A stretch of DNA of 64,000 bases from Pedobacter ginsenosidimutans. Its GTDB lineage: Bacteria > Bacteroidota > Bacteroidia > Sphingobacteriales > Sphingobacteriaceae. The position numbers were made by a program, and so were the translations under genes. This document shows positions 38,129-45,986 of this stretch, piece after piece. The stretch is taken from NCBI RefSeq assembly GCF_001442625.1, contig NZ_LMZQ01000012.1, forward strand, positions 62,001 through 126,000, read 5' to 3'. The notes beneath the pieces are model-generated. The model made no database searches and was not told the DNA's origin. It saw only the letters and a list, made by a program, of their open reading frames with translations. Positions within the stretch are counted from its first letter, which is position 1; every line of letters starts with the position of its first letter.

Positions 38129-38160
38129 AAGCCTTAACTTGAAAAAGTTGAGGCTTTTTT
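38129..38160 (+). terminator. Terminator behind the tRNA-Asp fragment
   Basis: 12-bp stem AAGCCTTAACTT/AAGTTGAGGCTT with loop GAAA and a T-run. The block from 38117 to about 38164 is nearly repeated at 60997-61043. Confidence 0.85.
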
Positions 38161-38267
38161 GTTTAATAATAATCTTTTTGATCAAAATATTTAGAATGAG
38201 GTTCAGCGTGTTACATAATTATTGATTAAAAAGTCGATTACTATAGTGATAAACTGAATATAGTGTC

Positions 38268-38275
38268 TATATTTG
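38268..38275 (+). promoter_or_regulatory. Promoter -7 element of the second tRNA-Asp
   Basis: TATATTTG, identical to that of the first tRNA-Asp, 45 bp before the tRNA. The -33 position carries AGTG instead of TTTG, so this promoter may be weaker. Confidence 0.6.
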
Positions 38276-38320
38276 CACTCCCGCAAGGGGAAAGAGGTTC
38301 GAACTTTAAAGCGGACAAAA

Positions 38321-38394
38321 GGAGTGGTAGTTCAGCTGGTTAGAATGCCTGCCTGTCACGCAGGAGGTCGCGGGTTCGAGTCCCGTCCATTCCG
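38321..38394 (+). tRNA. tRNA-Asp (anticodon GTC), second copy
   Basis: Same 74-nt sequence as the first tRNA-Asp, with anticodon GTC. The 3' CCA is not encoded (CTC follows). The leader AAAGAGGTTCGAACTTTAAA is shared with the first copy, so the whole unit was duplicated. Confidence 0.97.
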
Positions 38395-38403
38395 CTCTAA
38401 CAC

Positions 38404-38448
38404 AAAAACAACCATTTAAATACTTGATATTCAGATGGTTGTTTTTTT
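38404..38448 (+). terminator. Terminator of the second tRNA-Asp
   Basis: Stem AACAACCAT/ATGGTTGTT with a long loop and a run of T. A related hairpin region stands at about 50790-50835 without a tRNA. Confidence 0.8.
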
Positions 38449-38518
38449 AAAAAATCGTGAGCTTATCACTTTCTATTCAAAAGATCATTTTGTAATTTTC
38501 TTAAAATCAACTACTTAC

Positions 38519-38549
38519 AGAGGGGTAGGGTTTCGAGTCCCGTTCATTA
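38519..38549 (+). other. Degenerate tRNA-Asp 3'-end-like sequence
   Basis: GGGTTTCGAGTCCCGTTCATT matches the T arm and 3' acceptor of tRNA-Asp with a few changes. It lies 125 bp after the second intact copy. The interval 38395-38550 aligns loosely with 50780-50940, so both are probably remains of the same kind of insertion. Confidence 0.5.
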
Positions 38550-38556
38550 TTTAAAT

Positions 38557-38715
38557 TTACTTTGATAAGTCTTTTTTATTTTGTTCCTCAACCTGCCTAA
38601 AGGTTATATCCACTATTATCCGGGCAATCAACTCGATTAGTTGCTGTTCTTCACCAGTGAGGGAAGATTCCCGGCTTTCCGCCTTATTCTTCCTTTTAGC
38701 CCTGTGTTTTTTCAC
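38557..38715 (-). CDS. Small accessory protein, 52 aa
   Basis: Short frame with GTG start (codons above it contain a stop), encoding MKKHRAKRKNKAESRESS, then LTGEEQQLIELIARIIVDIT, then FRQVEEQNKKDLSK. The segment LTGEEQQLIELIARIIVDIT resembles a small helical protein often met beside Bacteroidota mobile elements; I cannot name a family. The basic N-terminus and amphipathic helix suggest a nucleic-acid or partner-binding role (inference). Codon use looks coding. It lies just beyond a tRNA-end scar, which fits an origin in an integrated element. Confidence 0.5.
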   Translation of the reverse strand: MKKHRAKRKNKAESRESSLTGEEQQLIELIARIIVDITFRQVEEQNKKDLSK

Positions 38716-38980
38716 TGACGTTTTATAAAATTATTCTGGACACTCTTGAATATTTAAAAACGTATGAGCAAAGCCATCCGCTACACCTGAATAAGTTATT
38801 CCGGATATTGTGAACATACACGCAATCATTCCTAAACGATGCTGCTGGAGATGTCGAAGTCCACTACAAAAAATCCACCAGACAATTCAATGTGATTGTT
38901 GAATTCAACATGCATTGAAAAGGAAGTTGCTAGTTGCCTCCATAGAAGAACATAATTATATTATTTTATAATCGAAGTGC
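38716..38980. other. Decayed mobile-element sequence
   Basis: Short broken frames only. ATGAGCAAAGCCATCCGC at 38764 stops after eight codons. I see no intact gene here. Confidence 0.4.
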
Positions 38981-39026
38981 GTATTTCACTAAAACTGTAC
39001 AGTCTGTTTCGGGCCAAACTGTACGC
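38981..39026 (-). mobile_element. IS21-like end-repeat remnant
   Basis: On the minus strand it reads GCGTACAGTTTGGCCCGAAA then CAGACTGTACAGTTTTAG. The first part is nearly identical to 39354-39373 on the plus strand (GCGTACAGCTTGGCCCGAAA), so the two blocks form an inverted pair about 330 bp apart. The space between (39027-39350) contains no transposase frame that I can recognise. Confidence 0.45.
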
Positions 39027-39350
39027 GAATTTGATTGCCGGGCGACTGCCTAAATTGTCCCTTTCCCTCTGAACAAAAACAGACCTCGACTTCAAATTTC
39101 CTTCCCCCCCGGAAATACTTCCGTTCATTAAACTTAAGATCTGCAGCCAGCGCTTTTCAAAGGATCAGCAGAGCATGATCTCCTGGATCAAGCTCAATAT
39201 CACCTCAAAAGCAGCCCTGAAACGTTTAAACACCATTTGACAGAGCACAGATCACCTCAAGCAGTATATAATAGGCTGAGCTCTTTATTTGGCCCGAACT
39301 TAAAAAATTAAAAGGATTTGTTGAGCGAAGAAATCCTGACCTAACGATCA

Positions 39351-40199
39351 GTGCGTACAGCTTGGCCCGAAACAGCCTGTCAGTTTGGTGCGAAACGGCG
39401 TGTCAGCTTAAATGCGAAACGCGCGTACACTTTTGCCGAAATACCCAATCAGACATCGATAGCCGATTTACAGACCAAAGGTTTCCTGAGTAGTGCCAAC
39501 AGTATCATGCAATTGGCTCAGAAAACTACTCCTTATCAGTTATACCCGGAAATGGAACGGGGCATGATGCTCACCGAACACAGGCGTTGTTTTGATGAAA
39601 TTATTGAATATTGTAACCGCCTTGCATATCATGGTTTTTTGGAACCTAAAAAAGGATCGGCGAAGGGGATTCCATTTGCTGCCATGCAGTTTCAGCCAGT
39701 CGATGGAATATCTACTGTAAGGGGAGGCTCAAGCAGGGCAAATCCGGACGAAGCATTTGCCATTGCTCAGTGGATACTGGCCAACCAGCAGCAATTACTG
39801 GATCATTATCAACGTGGAGAAAAGGCATCGGCTGCAAACGAAAAAAGACCAGAAAAAAAGCTTAGCATAGCAGATATTATAGGTGTTATTACCCCCTTTA
39901 CTGGACAGAAATATGAACTGACCCTGGCTTTGCGCCGAGTTGGTATAAATCTTTCGGGACTCACTATTGGTACCGTACATGTTCTGCAGGGAGCGGAACG
40001 TCCCGTGATTCTATTCTCTGCTACTTATGGCACAAATGATATGGGAAAAAGCTATTTTTATGATCGTGGAGTCAATATGCTAAATGTTGCTGTGTCGAGA
40101 GCCAAAGATGCTTTTATCTTATTCGGATGTAAAGAAATATTATCGCAAAACGCTAAAACGCCATCGGGACAATTATATCGTTATATTAATGGACTGTAG
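39351..40199 (+). pseudogene. C-terminal remnant of a superfamily 1 (AAA_12/UPF1-like) helicase
   Basis: Frame of 282 codons. Its first 30 residues are translated IS21-like end repeats (39353-39446), so the coding remnant really starts near 39445. The rest matches the second RecA-like domain of superfamily 1 DNA/RNA helicases: MLTEHRRCFDEIIEYCNRLAY, then IADIIGVITPFTGQKYEL, motif V-like GTVHVLQGAERPVILFSATY, and motif VI-like LNVAVSRAKDAFILFG. Walker A and the first motor domain are missing, so no helicase activity is expected. Such large helicases occur in mobile islands and defence regions; a 5'-deletion by IS insertion explains the structure. Confidence 0.75.
39353..39446 (+). mobile_element. 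IS21-like multiple end repeats
   Basis: Four consecutive 20-25-bp units have the pattern (G)TGTCAGnTTnnnnCGAAA: GTACAGCTTGGCCCGAAA, TGTCAGTTTGGTGCGAAA, TGTCAGCTTAAATGCGAAA and GTACACTTTTGCCGAAA. Multiple terminal repeats of this form are typical of IS21-family ends. The transposase and helper genes (istA/istB) are absent. Confidence 0.55.
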
Positions 40200-40612
40200 C
40201 GGAGATTTTCGTAGTAGCTATAAATCCCCCTCTTTATTAATCAAACCAGGGCGCTAGAAACTACTCAATTATATCAACAGAAAGGGGAAAAATTGAATGC
40301 CATTTCATTTAAATATGTTCGAAGCTGATAACTCTCTCAGCAAAATCCTACATTAATTAAATAATAAAAGAGTTCGACAACAACCCGCTCACTATTTTTC
40401 CGAGTCGCAAATTAGATTTTTGGTCCTCGCTTTTTTACTTTTTTGATGGGGTCGGTTGGCTTTCGGTCTGAATCGACAAGCTGAAATATATTACCATTTG
40501 GCTCATTATCAGTTATTTGATATTTTTCAAAATCGTTTAATAACAATAAAAGAGGAGCGAGGGGTTCGATTGTAGCCCCGTTCAGCCCGCGAAAATAGTT
40601 TTAAATTCAACT
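40200..40612. other. Non-coding stretch with a tRNA-end-like scar
   Basis: No gene is supported. Around 40410-40595 the sequence aligns with 53075-53270: shared pieces are TTTTGG-CC, a poly-T block, TCATTATCAGTT, AACAATAAAAGAGG and GGTTCGATTGTAGCCC followed by GTTCAGCCC. The last piece looks like a T arm plus acceptor 3' strand. Confidence 0.55.
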
Positions 40613-40646
40613 AAAAGCCTGTAAATTAAATGTTTACAGGCTTTTT
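40613..40646 (+). terminator. Orphan terminator after the tRNA-end-like scar
   Basis: 13-bp stem AAAAGCCTGTAAA/TTTACAGGCTTTT with a 7-nt loop and T-run, but no gene directly upstream. It fits the end of a lost tRNA transcription unit. From here to 40952 I see no further feature. Confidence 0.8.
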
Positions 40647-40952
40647 CGTTTGCTGAAAACACCAAAGCATTCATTTTTTCAGTCCCAATATCATTCCAAT
40701 GCTATAATACCCGTTTCTTCTTTTTAATGAGGTACCCAAAATAATTTGGTGAATAAGTACTATGCAAACTTAATAAACAAGACAACAGCCTGACCCTATT
40801 CAGCTCAAAAACCGTAAAACTGGTAAATAAAACAGTATTCTGTATAAGCCCATTGCAAGCTTTAGTGACGAACTTTGTGGTGCTATTGGTAGAAATGTGA
40901 TCTGGAACTAAAAACAACCTTGAATTAGTACAATACAATAAACTTCATTGCA

Positions 40953-41459
40953 ATGAAAACAATTTTCAGGATAACGGTATTAGCTTTTATAATAGTAAGT
41001 TCCTTTTCTATAATAGCCTGCAATAACAATAAAAAGCAAGAAAAAATGACAACAGAAAACACCACGGCTCTTTTCCCTAAAGGAGAAAAATTAACCAATG
41101 GATATTTTACGGGAGATGCTTATCTGCAAACACTTCTGTCAAAAGATAAGAACAACGATTTTGTATTGGGTAGTGTAACTTTTGAACCAGGGGCAAGAAC
41201 CAACTGGCATACGCATCCTAAAGGGCAGGTGCTGATTGTAACCGAAGGCGAGGGCCTTTACCAGGAAAAAGGAAAAACAGCCCAGGTTATTAAAAAAGGT
41301 GATGTCATCAACATACCAGAAAATGTGCAACACTGGCACGGAGCTACTACCAGAACAAAAATGGTACACATTGCCATTACCAATTATGAAGGCGAAAACA
41401 ACGCAGTTTGGTTAAACCCTGTAACTGATGAGGAGTTCAACGCAGCCAATAAAAATTAA
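40953..41459 (+). CDS. Cupin-domain lipoprotein
   Basis: 168-aa exported protein with lipobox IIAC (Cys23). The single-domain cupin barrel shows both metal motifs: FEPGARTNWHTHPKGQVLIVTEGEG (motif 1, with two His and a conserved Gly/Glu region) and GDVINIPENVQHWHGA (motif 2 with the third His). The NWHTHPKGQ...ENVQHWHG pattern is that of small cupins found next to carboxymuconolactone decarboxylase-like genes in AraC-linked redox operons. A CMD-like gene follows after 9 bp. Reaction unknown. Confidence 0.87.
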   Translation: MKTIFRITVLAFIIVSSFSIIACNNNKKQEKMTTENTTALFPKGEKLTNGYFTGDAYLQTLLSKDKNNDFVLGSVTFEPGARTNWHTHPKGQVLIVTEGEGLYQEKGKTAQVIKKGDVINIPENVQHWHGATTRTKMVHIAITNYEGENNAVWLNPVTDEEFNAANKN

Positions 41460-41468
41460 ACAATCAAA

Positions 41469-42536
41469 ATGATGGGCAAAAGCAAATTTATAAAGGGGAT
41501 ACTATTTTTCGTGCTCACCATAAGTATGATCAAAATGAATGCACAACAGAACAAAACAGCTAATATGGATTTGTCTGCGCAACAGCAAAGCTTGGTAAAA
41601 ATTTCGGCACTTACTGCAACGGGAAACCTGCAACTGCTAAACGTGGAATTGAATAAAGGGTTGGATTCGGGACTTACTATTAACGAAATTAAAGAAGCGC
41701 TCGTTCAGCTTTATGCGTATTGTGGCTTTCCAAGAAGCCTTAATGCCATTAACGTTTTTATGACTGTAGTAAAGGAGAGAGAAGAAAAAGGAATCAATGA
41801 TAAAGTAGGGAAAACAATTGTTGTAGCAAATAACCCTAAAAATAAATATGAACAGGGCAGAAAAGTGTTGGAAGAACTGACCAAGACGCCGCAATCAAAA
41901 CCTGCCCCTGGCTTCGGGGAATTTGCACCACGTATTGATGCTTTTTTAAAAGAACATTTATTTGCCGACATTTTTGTTAGTGACGTGTTGAGCTATAAGC
42001 AAAGAGAATTGGTAACAATTGCAGCTCTGGCCTCAATACCAGGTGTAGATGGCCAACTGCAGGCTCATATCAACATAGGAAAGAATACAGGCATAACCGA
42101 AAATCAATTGGAACAATTAGCAATGCTGGTTGAAACAAACGTTAATAAAACACAGGGAAATACCATCAGGAAAATAATCGGAAAACCATTGGTTCCTGTA
42201 ATTGAGAAGGATATGATGGTGCGTATTTCTGAAATCGAAATTTTACCCGAATACCTCGAAGATTATAAATCCATTTTGCGGCAGGAGGCCGCGGCTTCTG
42301 TAAAGATCGAGCCTGGTGTAATTGCCATTTTCCCTATGTTTCAACAGAAAATCCCCACTGAAGTTAGGATCATAGAAATATACGCCAGTAAAGCAGCATA
42401 TCAGTCTCATTTGCAAACACCACACTTCCAGCACTACAAAACAACTACCCTAAAAATGGTAAAAACATTAAAACTGGTAGATATGAACAGCCTGGATAAT
42501 GAAACAATGCTGGAGGTTTTTAGTAAACTAAATTAA
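41469..42536 (+). CDS. Carboxymuconolactone-decarboxylase-like protein with C-terminal ABM-like domain
   Basis: 355-aa exported protein (signal MMGKSKFIKGILFFVLTISMIKMNAQ). It has two AhpD/CMD-like helical segments: residues about 35-115 (LVKISALTATGNLQLL...LTINEIKEALVQLYAYCGFPRSLNAIN) and about 125-235 (KQRELVTIAALASIPGVDGQLQAHINIGKNTGITENQLEQL). The C-terminal 100 residues resemble an antibiotic-biosynthesis-monooxygenase (ABM) ferredoxin-like fold (VRISEIEILPEYLEDYKSILRQEAAASVKIEPG). The CxxC of AhpD is not present; only single Cys residues are seen. It forms an operon with the cupin gene. A divergent or convergent AraC gene is near. Exact activity unknown. Confidence 0.82.
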   Translation: MMGKSKFIKGILFFVLTISMIKMNAQQNKTANMDLSAQQQSLVKISALTATGNLQLLNVELNKGLDSGLTINEIKEALVQLYAYCGFPRSLNAINVFMTVVKEREEKGINDKVGKTIVVANNPKNKYEQGRKVLEELTKTPQSKPAPGFGEFAPRIDAFLKEHLFADIFVSDVLSYKQRELVTIAALASIPGVDGQLQAHINIGKNTGITENQLEQLAMLVETNVNKTQGNTIRKIIGKPLVPVIEKDMMVRISEIEILPEYLEDYKSILRQEAAASVKIEPGVIAIFPMFQQKIPTEVRIIEIYASKAAYQSHLQTPHFQHYKTTTLKMVKTLKLVDMNSLDNETMLEVFSKLN

Positions 42537-42671
42537 GATATATCAGGGATGAAAAGGGATCAGGTTTTTGAAAACATTAGGGCTAATTATCAACGAATCC
42601 ATGTCATCAATGGGATACAATTGTGATAAGTTGCAGCCTGGCAAGAAATTATGCGTATTTCCCGGCTTCAA

Positions 42672-43571
42672 TCAATTCATTGAATTCCGGTACTCATTGG
42701 GCGAATACCCAACCTGTTGTTTAAAGAAACGGGTAAAATGTGAGGGATATTTAAAGCCAAGCATATAAGCAACCTCACTTACCGATTTACTGAGATCAAG
42801 TATCTGTTCTTTCGCCGCATCAATCAGTTTTAAGTGTATATACTCTAGCGCAGATTTTCCTGTTTCTTTTTTTACAAGGTCTCCGAAATATTTGGGAGAC
42901 AGGTTGAGTTGTGCTGCACAATACGAAACAGAAGGCAATCCCTGCGTTTGCAGCTTTTCCGACTGGAAGTAATCGTTCAGTAATCCCTCAAATCCAGTTA
43001 ATACATCCTTATGGATATGTTCTCTGGTGAGAAACTGCCGGTCGTAAAACCGAACAGAATAATTCAGAAACATTTCAATGTTGCTAACGATCAACGTCCT
43101 GCTGTGCTTATCAATGGCATGAGCCAATTCATACCGGATCTTATTAAAACACTCCAGCACTATTTCTCTTTCTGCATCAGATACGTGAAGTGCTTCATTA
43201 ACATCATAAGAGAAAAAGCTGTATTCGTTGATGCATTTGCCAAGATGGGTTCCACGGATCAGATCGGGATGAAAGAATAATCCCCAGCCGGTCGGCTGTA
43301 TCATGTTTTCGCTTTCCTCAAAACCAAATACCTGTCCGGGCGCAATAAAAAGAAGCGTTCCTTCTTCGTAATCATAGTGATTGCGACCATATTTCATCTC
43401 CCCGCACTTCTCGTCTTTTAAAAAGATCATGTACACATCCGAAATATAACGTGTCTCTTTTACGGGCTTCGATAGCGACTGATCAAGAACACTGACCAAA
43501 GGATGCAGGGTTTTCTGCCCCCGCTCGTTATTGATCTGAGCCACACTTTCAATTCTAAGGGGATTTCCCAT
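42672..43571 (-). CDS. AraC-family transcriptional regulator 1
   Basis: 299 aa from the ATG at 43571; the frame is open 14 codons further, but the neighbouring paralogue at 47908-48816 aligns from here. The N-terminal cupin-like sensor has YMIFLKDEKCGEMKYGRNHYDYEEGTLLFIAPGQVFGFEE. The two C-terminal helix-turn-helix motifs include LNLSPKYFGDLVKKETGKSALEYI and SVSEVAYMLGFKYPSHFTRFFKQQVGYSPNEYR. It is convergent with the cupin/CMD operon and probably regulates it or a gene outside (inference). Ligand unknown. Confidence 0.9.
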   Translation of the reverse strand: MGNPLRIESVAQINNERGQKTLHPLVSVLDQSLSKPVKETRYISDVYMIFLKDEKCGEMKYGRNHYDYEEGTLLFIAPGQVFGFEESENMIQPTGWGLFFHPDLIRGTHLGKCINEYSFFSYDVNEALHVSDAEREIVLECFNKIRYELAHAIDKHSRTLIVSNIEMFLNYSVRFYDRQFLTREHIHKDVLTGFEGLLNDYFQSEKLQTQGLPSVSYCAAQLNLSPKYFGDLVKKETGKSALEYIHLKLIDAAKEQILDLSKSVSEVAYMLGFKYPSHFTRFFKQQVGYSPNEYRNSMN

Positions 43572-43748
43572 GACTTCGGTTATTTTAAAGTGAAAATAGC
43601 TTAAGTATTTCAATTATCCCTGCAGAAGCGCTAATGAACAGAAAATTTGGTAAGAGAAACAGGAATATGTATAATGATTTAATGCAAAAGTATAAAGAAC
43701 TTCGCCTCTTAGCATGATCAATGAAGTATTTTACAAATCTTAATTAAA

Positions 43749-44036
43749 ATGAACGGCGATATACTTTATACTCAGATCTGCGCTTATGTTCAAATATCCA
43801 GAGATGAGTTTGAACTCTTTTTTAACCTTTTTAAACCGGTTTATTTAAAAAAGGGTGAGTTCCATTACATAGCTGGTAAAGTTCCTAAATATTGGTCGTT
43901 CACTTTAAAAGGCTGCTTGCGCGAATATTGGCTGGATAGCCAGGGTGATGAGAAAATTTCCCGATTTTATGAGGAAAATACATGGGTTGGCCAGGTTGAA
44001 AGTATGATTAATTCAGGGCATCGGCTTTACGTATAG
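43749..44036 (+). pseudogene. Truncated Crp/Fnr-family regulator
   Basis: Codes for only the N-terminal 95 residues of a cyclic-nucleotide-binding-like domain: FELFFNLFKPVYLKKGEFHYIAGKVPKYWSFTLKGCLREYWLDSQGDEKISRFYEENTWVGQVESMIN. The C-terminal half of the sensor and the DNA-binding domain are missing. After residue 88 the sequence runs into an AraC-type fragment in another frame, so a deletion joined two regulator genes. Without an HTH it cannot regulate. Confidence 0.8.
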
Positions 44037-44039
44037 TAG

Positions 44040-44272
44040 CCACGACGCAGTCCCCTTTTGCCAGTAACTTCTCGGTGAGTACCGGCCGTTCCGCCCAGCA
44101 GCATCTGCAGGATAAGGTTATAGAAGCCGCAAAGGAAAAGGTATCTGGAACAGTATTATCCCTCAGCGAAATTGCGTTTTTAATCGGGTTTGAGCACTCG
44201 CAGTCATTCAGCAGGCTTTTTAAATTAAAAACCAACTTTACGCCATCAGAATATCGAGCTACGTTGAAATGA
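44040..44272 (+). pseudogene. C-terminal fragment of an AraC-family regulator
   Basis: In the frame that covers 44075-44272 the protein reads VSTGRSAQQHLQDKVIEAAKEKVSGTVLSLSEIAFLIGFEHSQSFSRLFKLKTNFTPSEYR, the last HTH of an AraC protein. The first HTH and the sensor are lost. It is joined to the Crp/Fnr fragment upstream. No proper start codon exists; a GTG at 44072 could be used only by chance. Confidence 0.8.
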
Positions 44273-44395
44273 TCATGTAGCAGCAATATAATTGGCACTA
44301 ATGTGTAGCCTCAGATCCGATTATGCTTTAGAAATAGCCACAAACAAAAACGGCAGTAGCCCACGCCACTGCCATTCCCATTAATTCTGTTCCGC

Positions 44396-45256
44396 TTACA
44401 ATAATTCACCCATCCCAAATACCGCCAATCCCTTGGCAAATTGTTCGGCTACGGCCTGGTTGGCGGCTTCAATATACTGGCCCGTTATGGGGTCAACTAC
44501 AGTGCGTAATGGCCGGGTGCCTTTCGGGGCACCGATTAATTTTACAATGGCATTGGCAACATCCTGCGGGTTAGGATTATTGGCTTGCATCTCCCCGCCC
44601 AATGCGGCTACCATTTTGTTAGGTATACTGGCAATCGCACCATACCCCTCAAATACTGTCTGATCAGATGCGGGGTTGTTCTTTTGCTGCATTTCGGTAG
44701 GAAAGGCGCCTGGCTCCACAATAGCCACATCAATACCTAAGCGTTTTACCTCGTAATGCAGGCCCTCGCTTATGCCTTCCAGCGCAAATTTGGAGGCCGC
44801 ATAAATGGTAGCGAACGGGAACGATACCCGCCCGAAGCCGCTGGTCACATTGATGATCAGCCCGTCGGCCTGCTTGCGCATAGCGGGCAGTACCTCTTTG
44901 ATCAGTCGCCAGGGTGCATAAACGTTGATGTCGAAAGTAGTGTGCACATCTGCCATGGTAAAGCTCTCGGCCACCCCGGTCATGGCGTAACCGGCGTTGT
45001 TCACCAGCACATCAATAATGCCCTCTTTGGCCAAAACAGTTTCAACGGCCTGTTTCACGCTTTCATCGTCGGTCAGGGTAACCTCCAAAACGGTCACATT
45101 ATCTACGGCTGCGAGCGCTTGGGCTTTATCGGCGTTACGGCCCTGTGTATCACGCATGGTGGCGTACACCTGATGTCCTAAGGCAGCCACGCTGTGGGCG
45201 GCCAGCCAGCCAAAACCACTGTTTGTTCCGGTTATCAATACGATTTTTTTGCTCAT
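44396..45256 (-). CDS. Short-chain dehydrogenase/reductase (SDR) 1
   Basis: NAD(P)-dependent oxidoreductase, 286 aa. Rossmann dinucleotide motif TGTNSGFG (residues 8-15), NNAG in VLVNNAGYAMTG, catalytic Ser in VTSGFGR and YAASK with the Tyr-x-x-x-Lys pair. IVEPGAFPTEM is the usual substrate-region segment. It resembles SDRs annotated as retinol dehydrogenase-like or short-chain aldehyde reductases; the substrate is unknown. Its GC content is clearly higher than in the left part of the window. A perfect palindrome 55 bp upstream of its start is shared with the adjacent Crp/Fnr gene, so that regulator probably controls it. Confidence 0.9.
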   Translation of the reverse strand: MSKKIVLITGTNSGFGWLAAHSVAALGHQVYATMRDTQGRNADKAQALAAVDNVTVLEVTLTDDESVKQAVETVLAKEGIIDVLVNNAGYAMTGVAESFTMADVHTTFDINVYAPWRLIKEVLPAMRKQADGLIINVTSGFGRVSFPFATIYAASKFALEGISEGLHYEVKRLGIDVAIVEPGAFPTEMQQKNNPASDQTVFEGYGAIASIPNKMVAALGGEMQANNPNPQDVANAIVKLIGAPKGTRPLRTVVDPITGQYIEAANQAVAEQFAKGLAVFGMGELL

Positions 45257-45310
45257 CTTTTTTATTTTTTAAATGAATAAGCAAATGTTGAAAATCGCTA
45301 CAGAAAAACA

Positions 45311-45326
45311 TTTACCATTTGGTAAA
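45311..45326. promoter_or_regulatory. Palindromic operator upstream of SDR 1
   Basis: TTTACCATTTGGTAAA, 16 bp, symmetric with a TT centre (outer 7 bp perfect), lies between the Crp/Fnr stop and the SDR start. The same arms recur at 45938-45953. Each stands in a wider match (CATTTACCA...TGGTAAAAA). Confidence 0.8.
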
Positions 45327-45334
45327 AAGCATCA

Positions 45335-45904
45335 TTAACGGATATTACGGCGTATCCGGCTGAGCGATTGCTGGGTGATGCCCAAGTACGAGGCCACGTA
45401 TGATAGCGGGATGCGGTTGATCAGTTTGGGGAACGCTTCAATAAATGACAGGTAACGCGTGGTGGCATCTTCCGAAACCAGCGGACTGCGCCGCTCCATG
45501 GCCAGGGTAAGGCACTTTTTTACCATATTGGCCTTCATCATTTCCCAGCCCACAATGGTGTTGGATATTTCGTCCCAGTCTTTTTTGTTAAATACCAGTA
45601 CCTTGCAGTCGGTAACGGCCTGAACATATTCAGAAGCCGCAATCTGTGATTCAAATTTTTCATTATCGACTACAAAATTACCTTCTTCTACAAAATAATT
45701 GGTGACCTCTTCGCCCTTGTTATTATAATAACAAAAGCGGAATACGCCTTCCAGCACAAACGCCACGTACCGGGGCACCTTCCCGGCTTCCGAGAGGTAA
45801 TCATCTTTTTTAAATTCGAGCATTTCAACCTTGCTCAGTAAAAAGTCGATCTGCTGTTTATTCAGGTCACCAAATTGCAGGATAAGATTTATCATCGCTT
45901 CCAT
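45335..45904 (-). CDS. Crp/Fnr-family transcriptional regulator 2
   Basis: 189 aa from the ATG at 45904 (the longer frame to 45973 crosses the operator and is unlikely). The cNMP-binding-like fold starts MEAMINLILQFGDLNKQQIDFLLSKVEMLEFKKDDYLSEAGKVPRYVAFVLEGVFRFCYYNNKGEEVTNYFVEEG. The C-terminal HTH is IPLSYVASYLGITQQSLSRIRRNIR. It lacks the cysteine cluster of Fnr and the cAMP-binding RxxE...R/T/S motif, as in most Bacteroidota members. A palindrome 34 bp upstream of its own start suggests autoregulation; the twin site is in front of SDR 1. Confidence 0.9.
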   Translation of the reverse strand: MEAMINLILQFGDLNKQQIDFLLSKVEMLEFKKDDYLSEAGKVPRYVAFVLEGVFRFCYYNNKGEEVTNYFVEEGNFVVDNEKFESQIAASEYVQAVTDCKVLVFNKKDWDEISNTIVGWEMMKANMVKKCLTLAMERRSPLVSEDATTRYLSFIEAFPKLINRIPLSYVASYLGITQQSLSRIRRNIR

Positions 45905-45937
45905 CACGTAAAGATAGTATACATCGTAAAGCAGACA

Positions 45938-45953
45938 TTTACCATATGGTAAA
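45938..45953. promoter_or_regulatory. Palindromic operator upstream of Crp/Fnr 2
   Basis: TTTACCATATGGTAAA is a perfect 16-bp palindrome. Its arms (TTTACCA/TGGTAAA) are identical to those at 45311-45326. The site is 34 bp upstream of the regulator's start codon, where an autoregulatory operator would be expected. Confidence 0.82.
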
Positions 45954-45986
45954 AAATGAGGCGAGCCGGACAACTCCAGTAAGTTG

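Noticed and set aside
40702..40938. 78-codon minus-strand frame upstream of the cupin gene
   Set aside because: Composition is not protein-like and it occupies the cupin promoter region.
44756..45181. 141-codon plus-strand frame opposite SDR 1
   Set aside because: It is an antisense shadow of a gene with clear SDR motifs, favoured by the raised GC.
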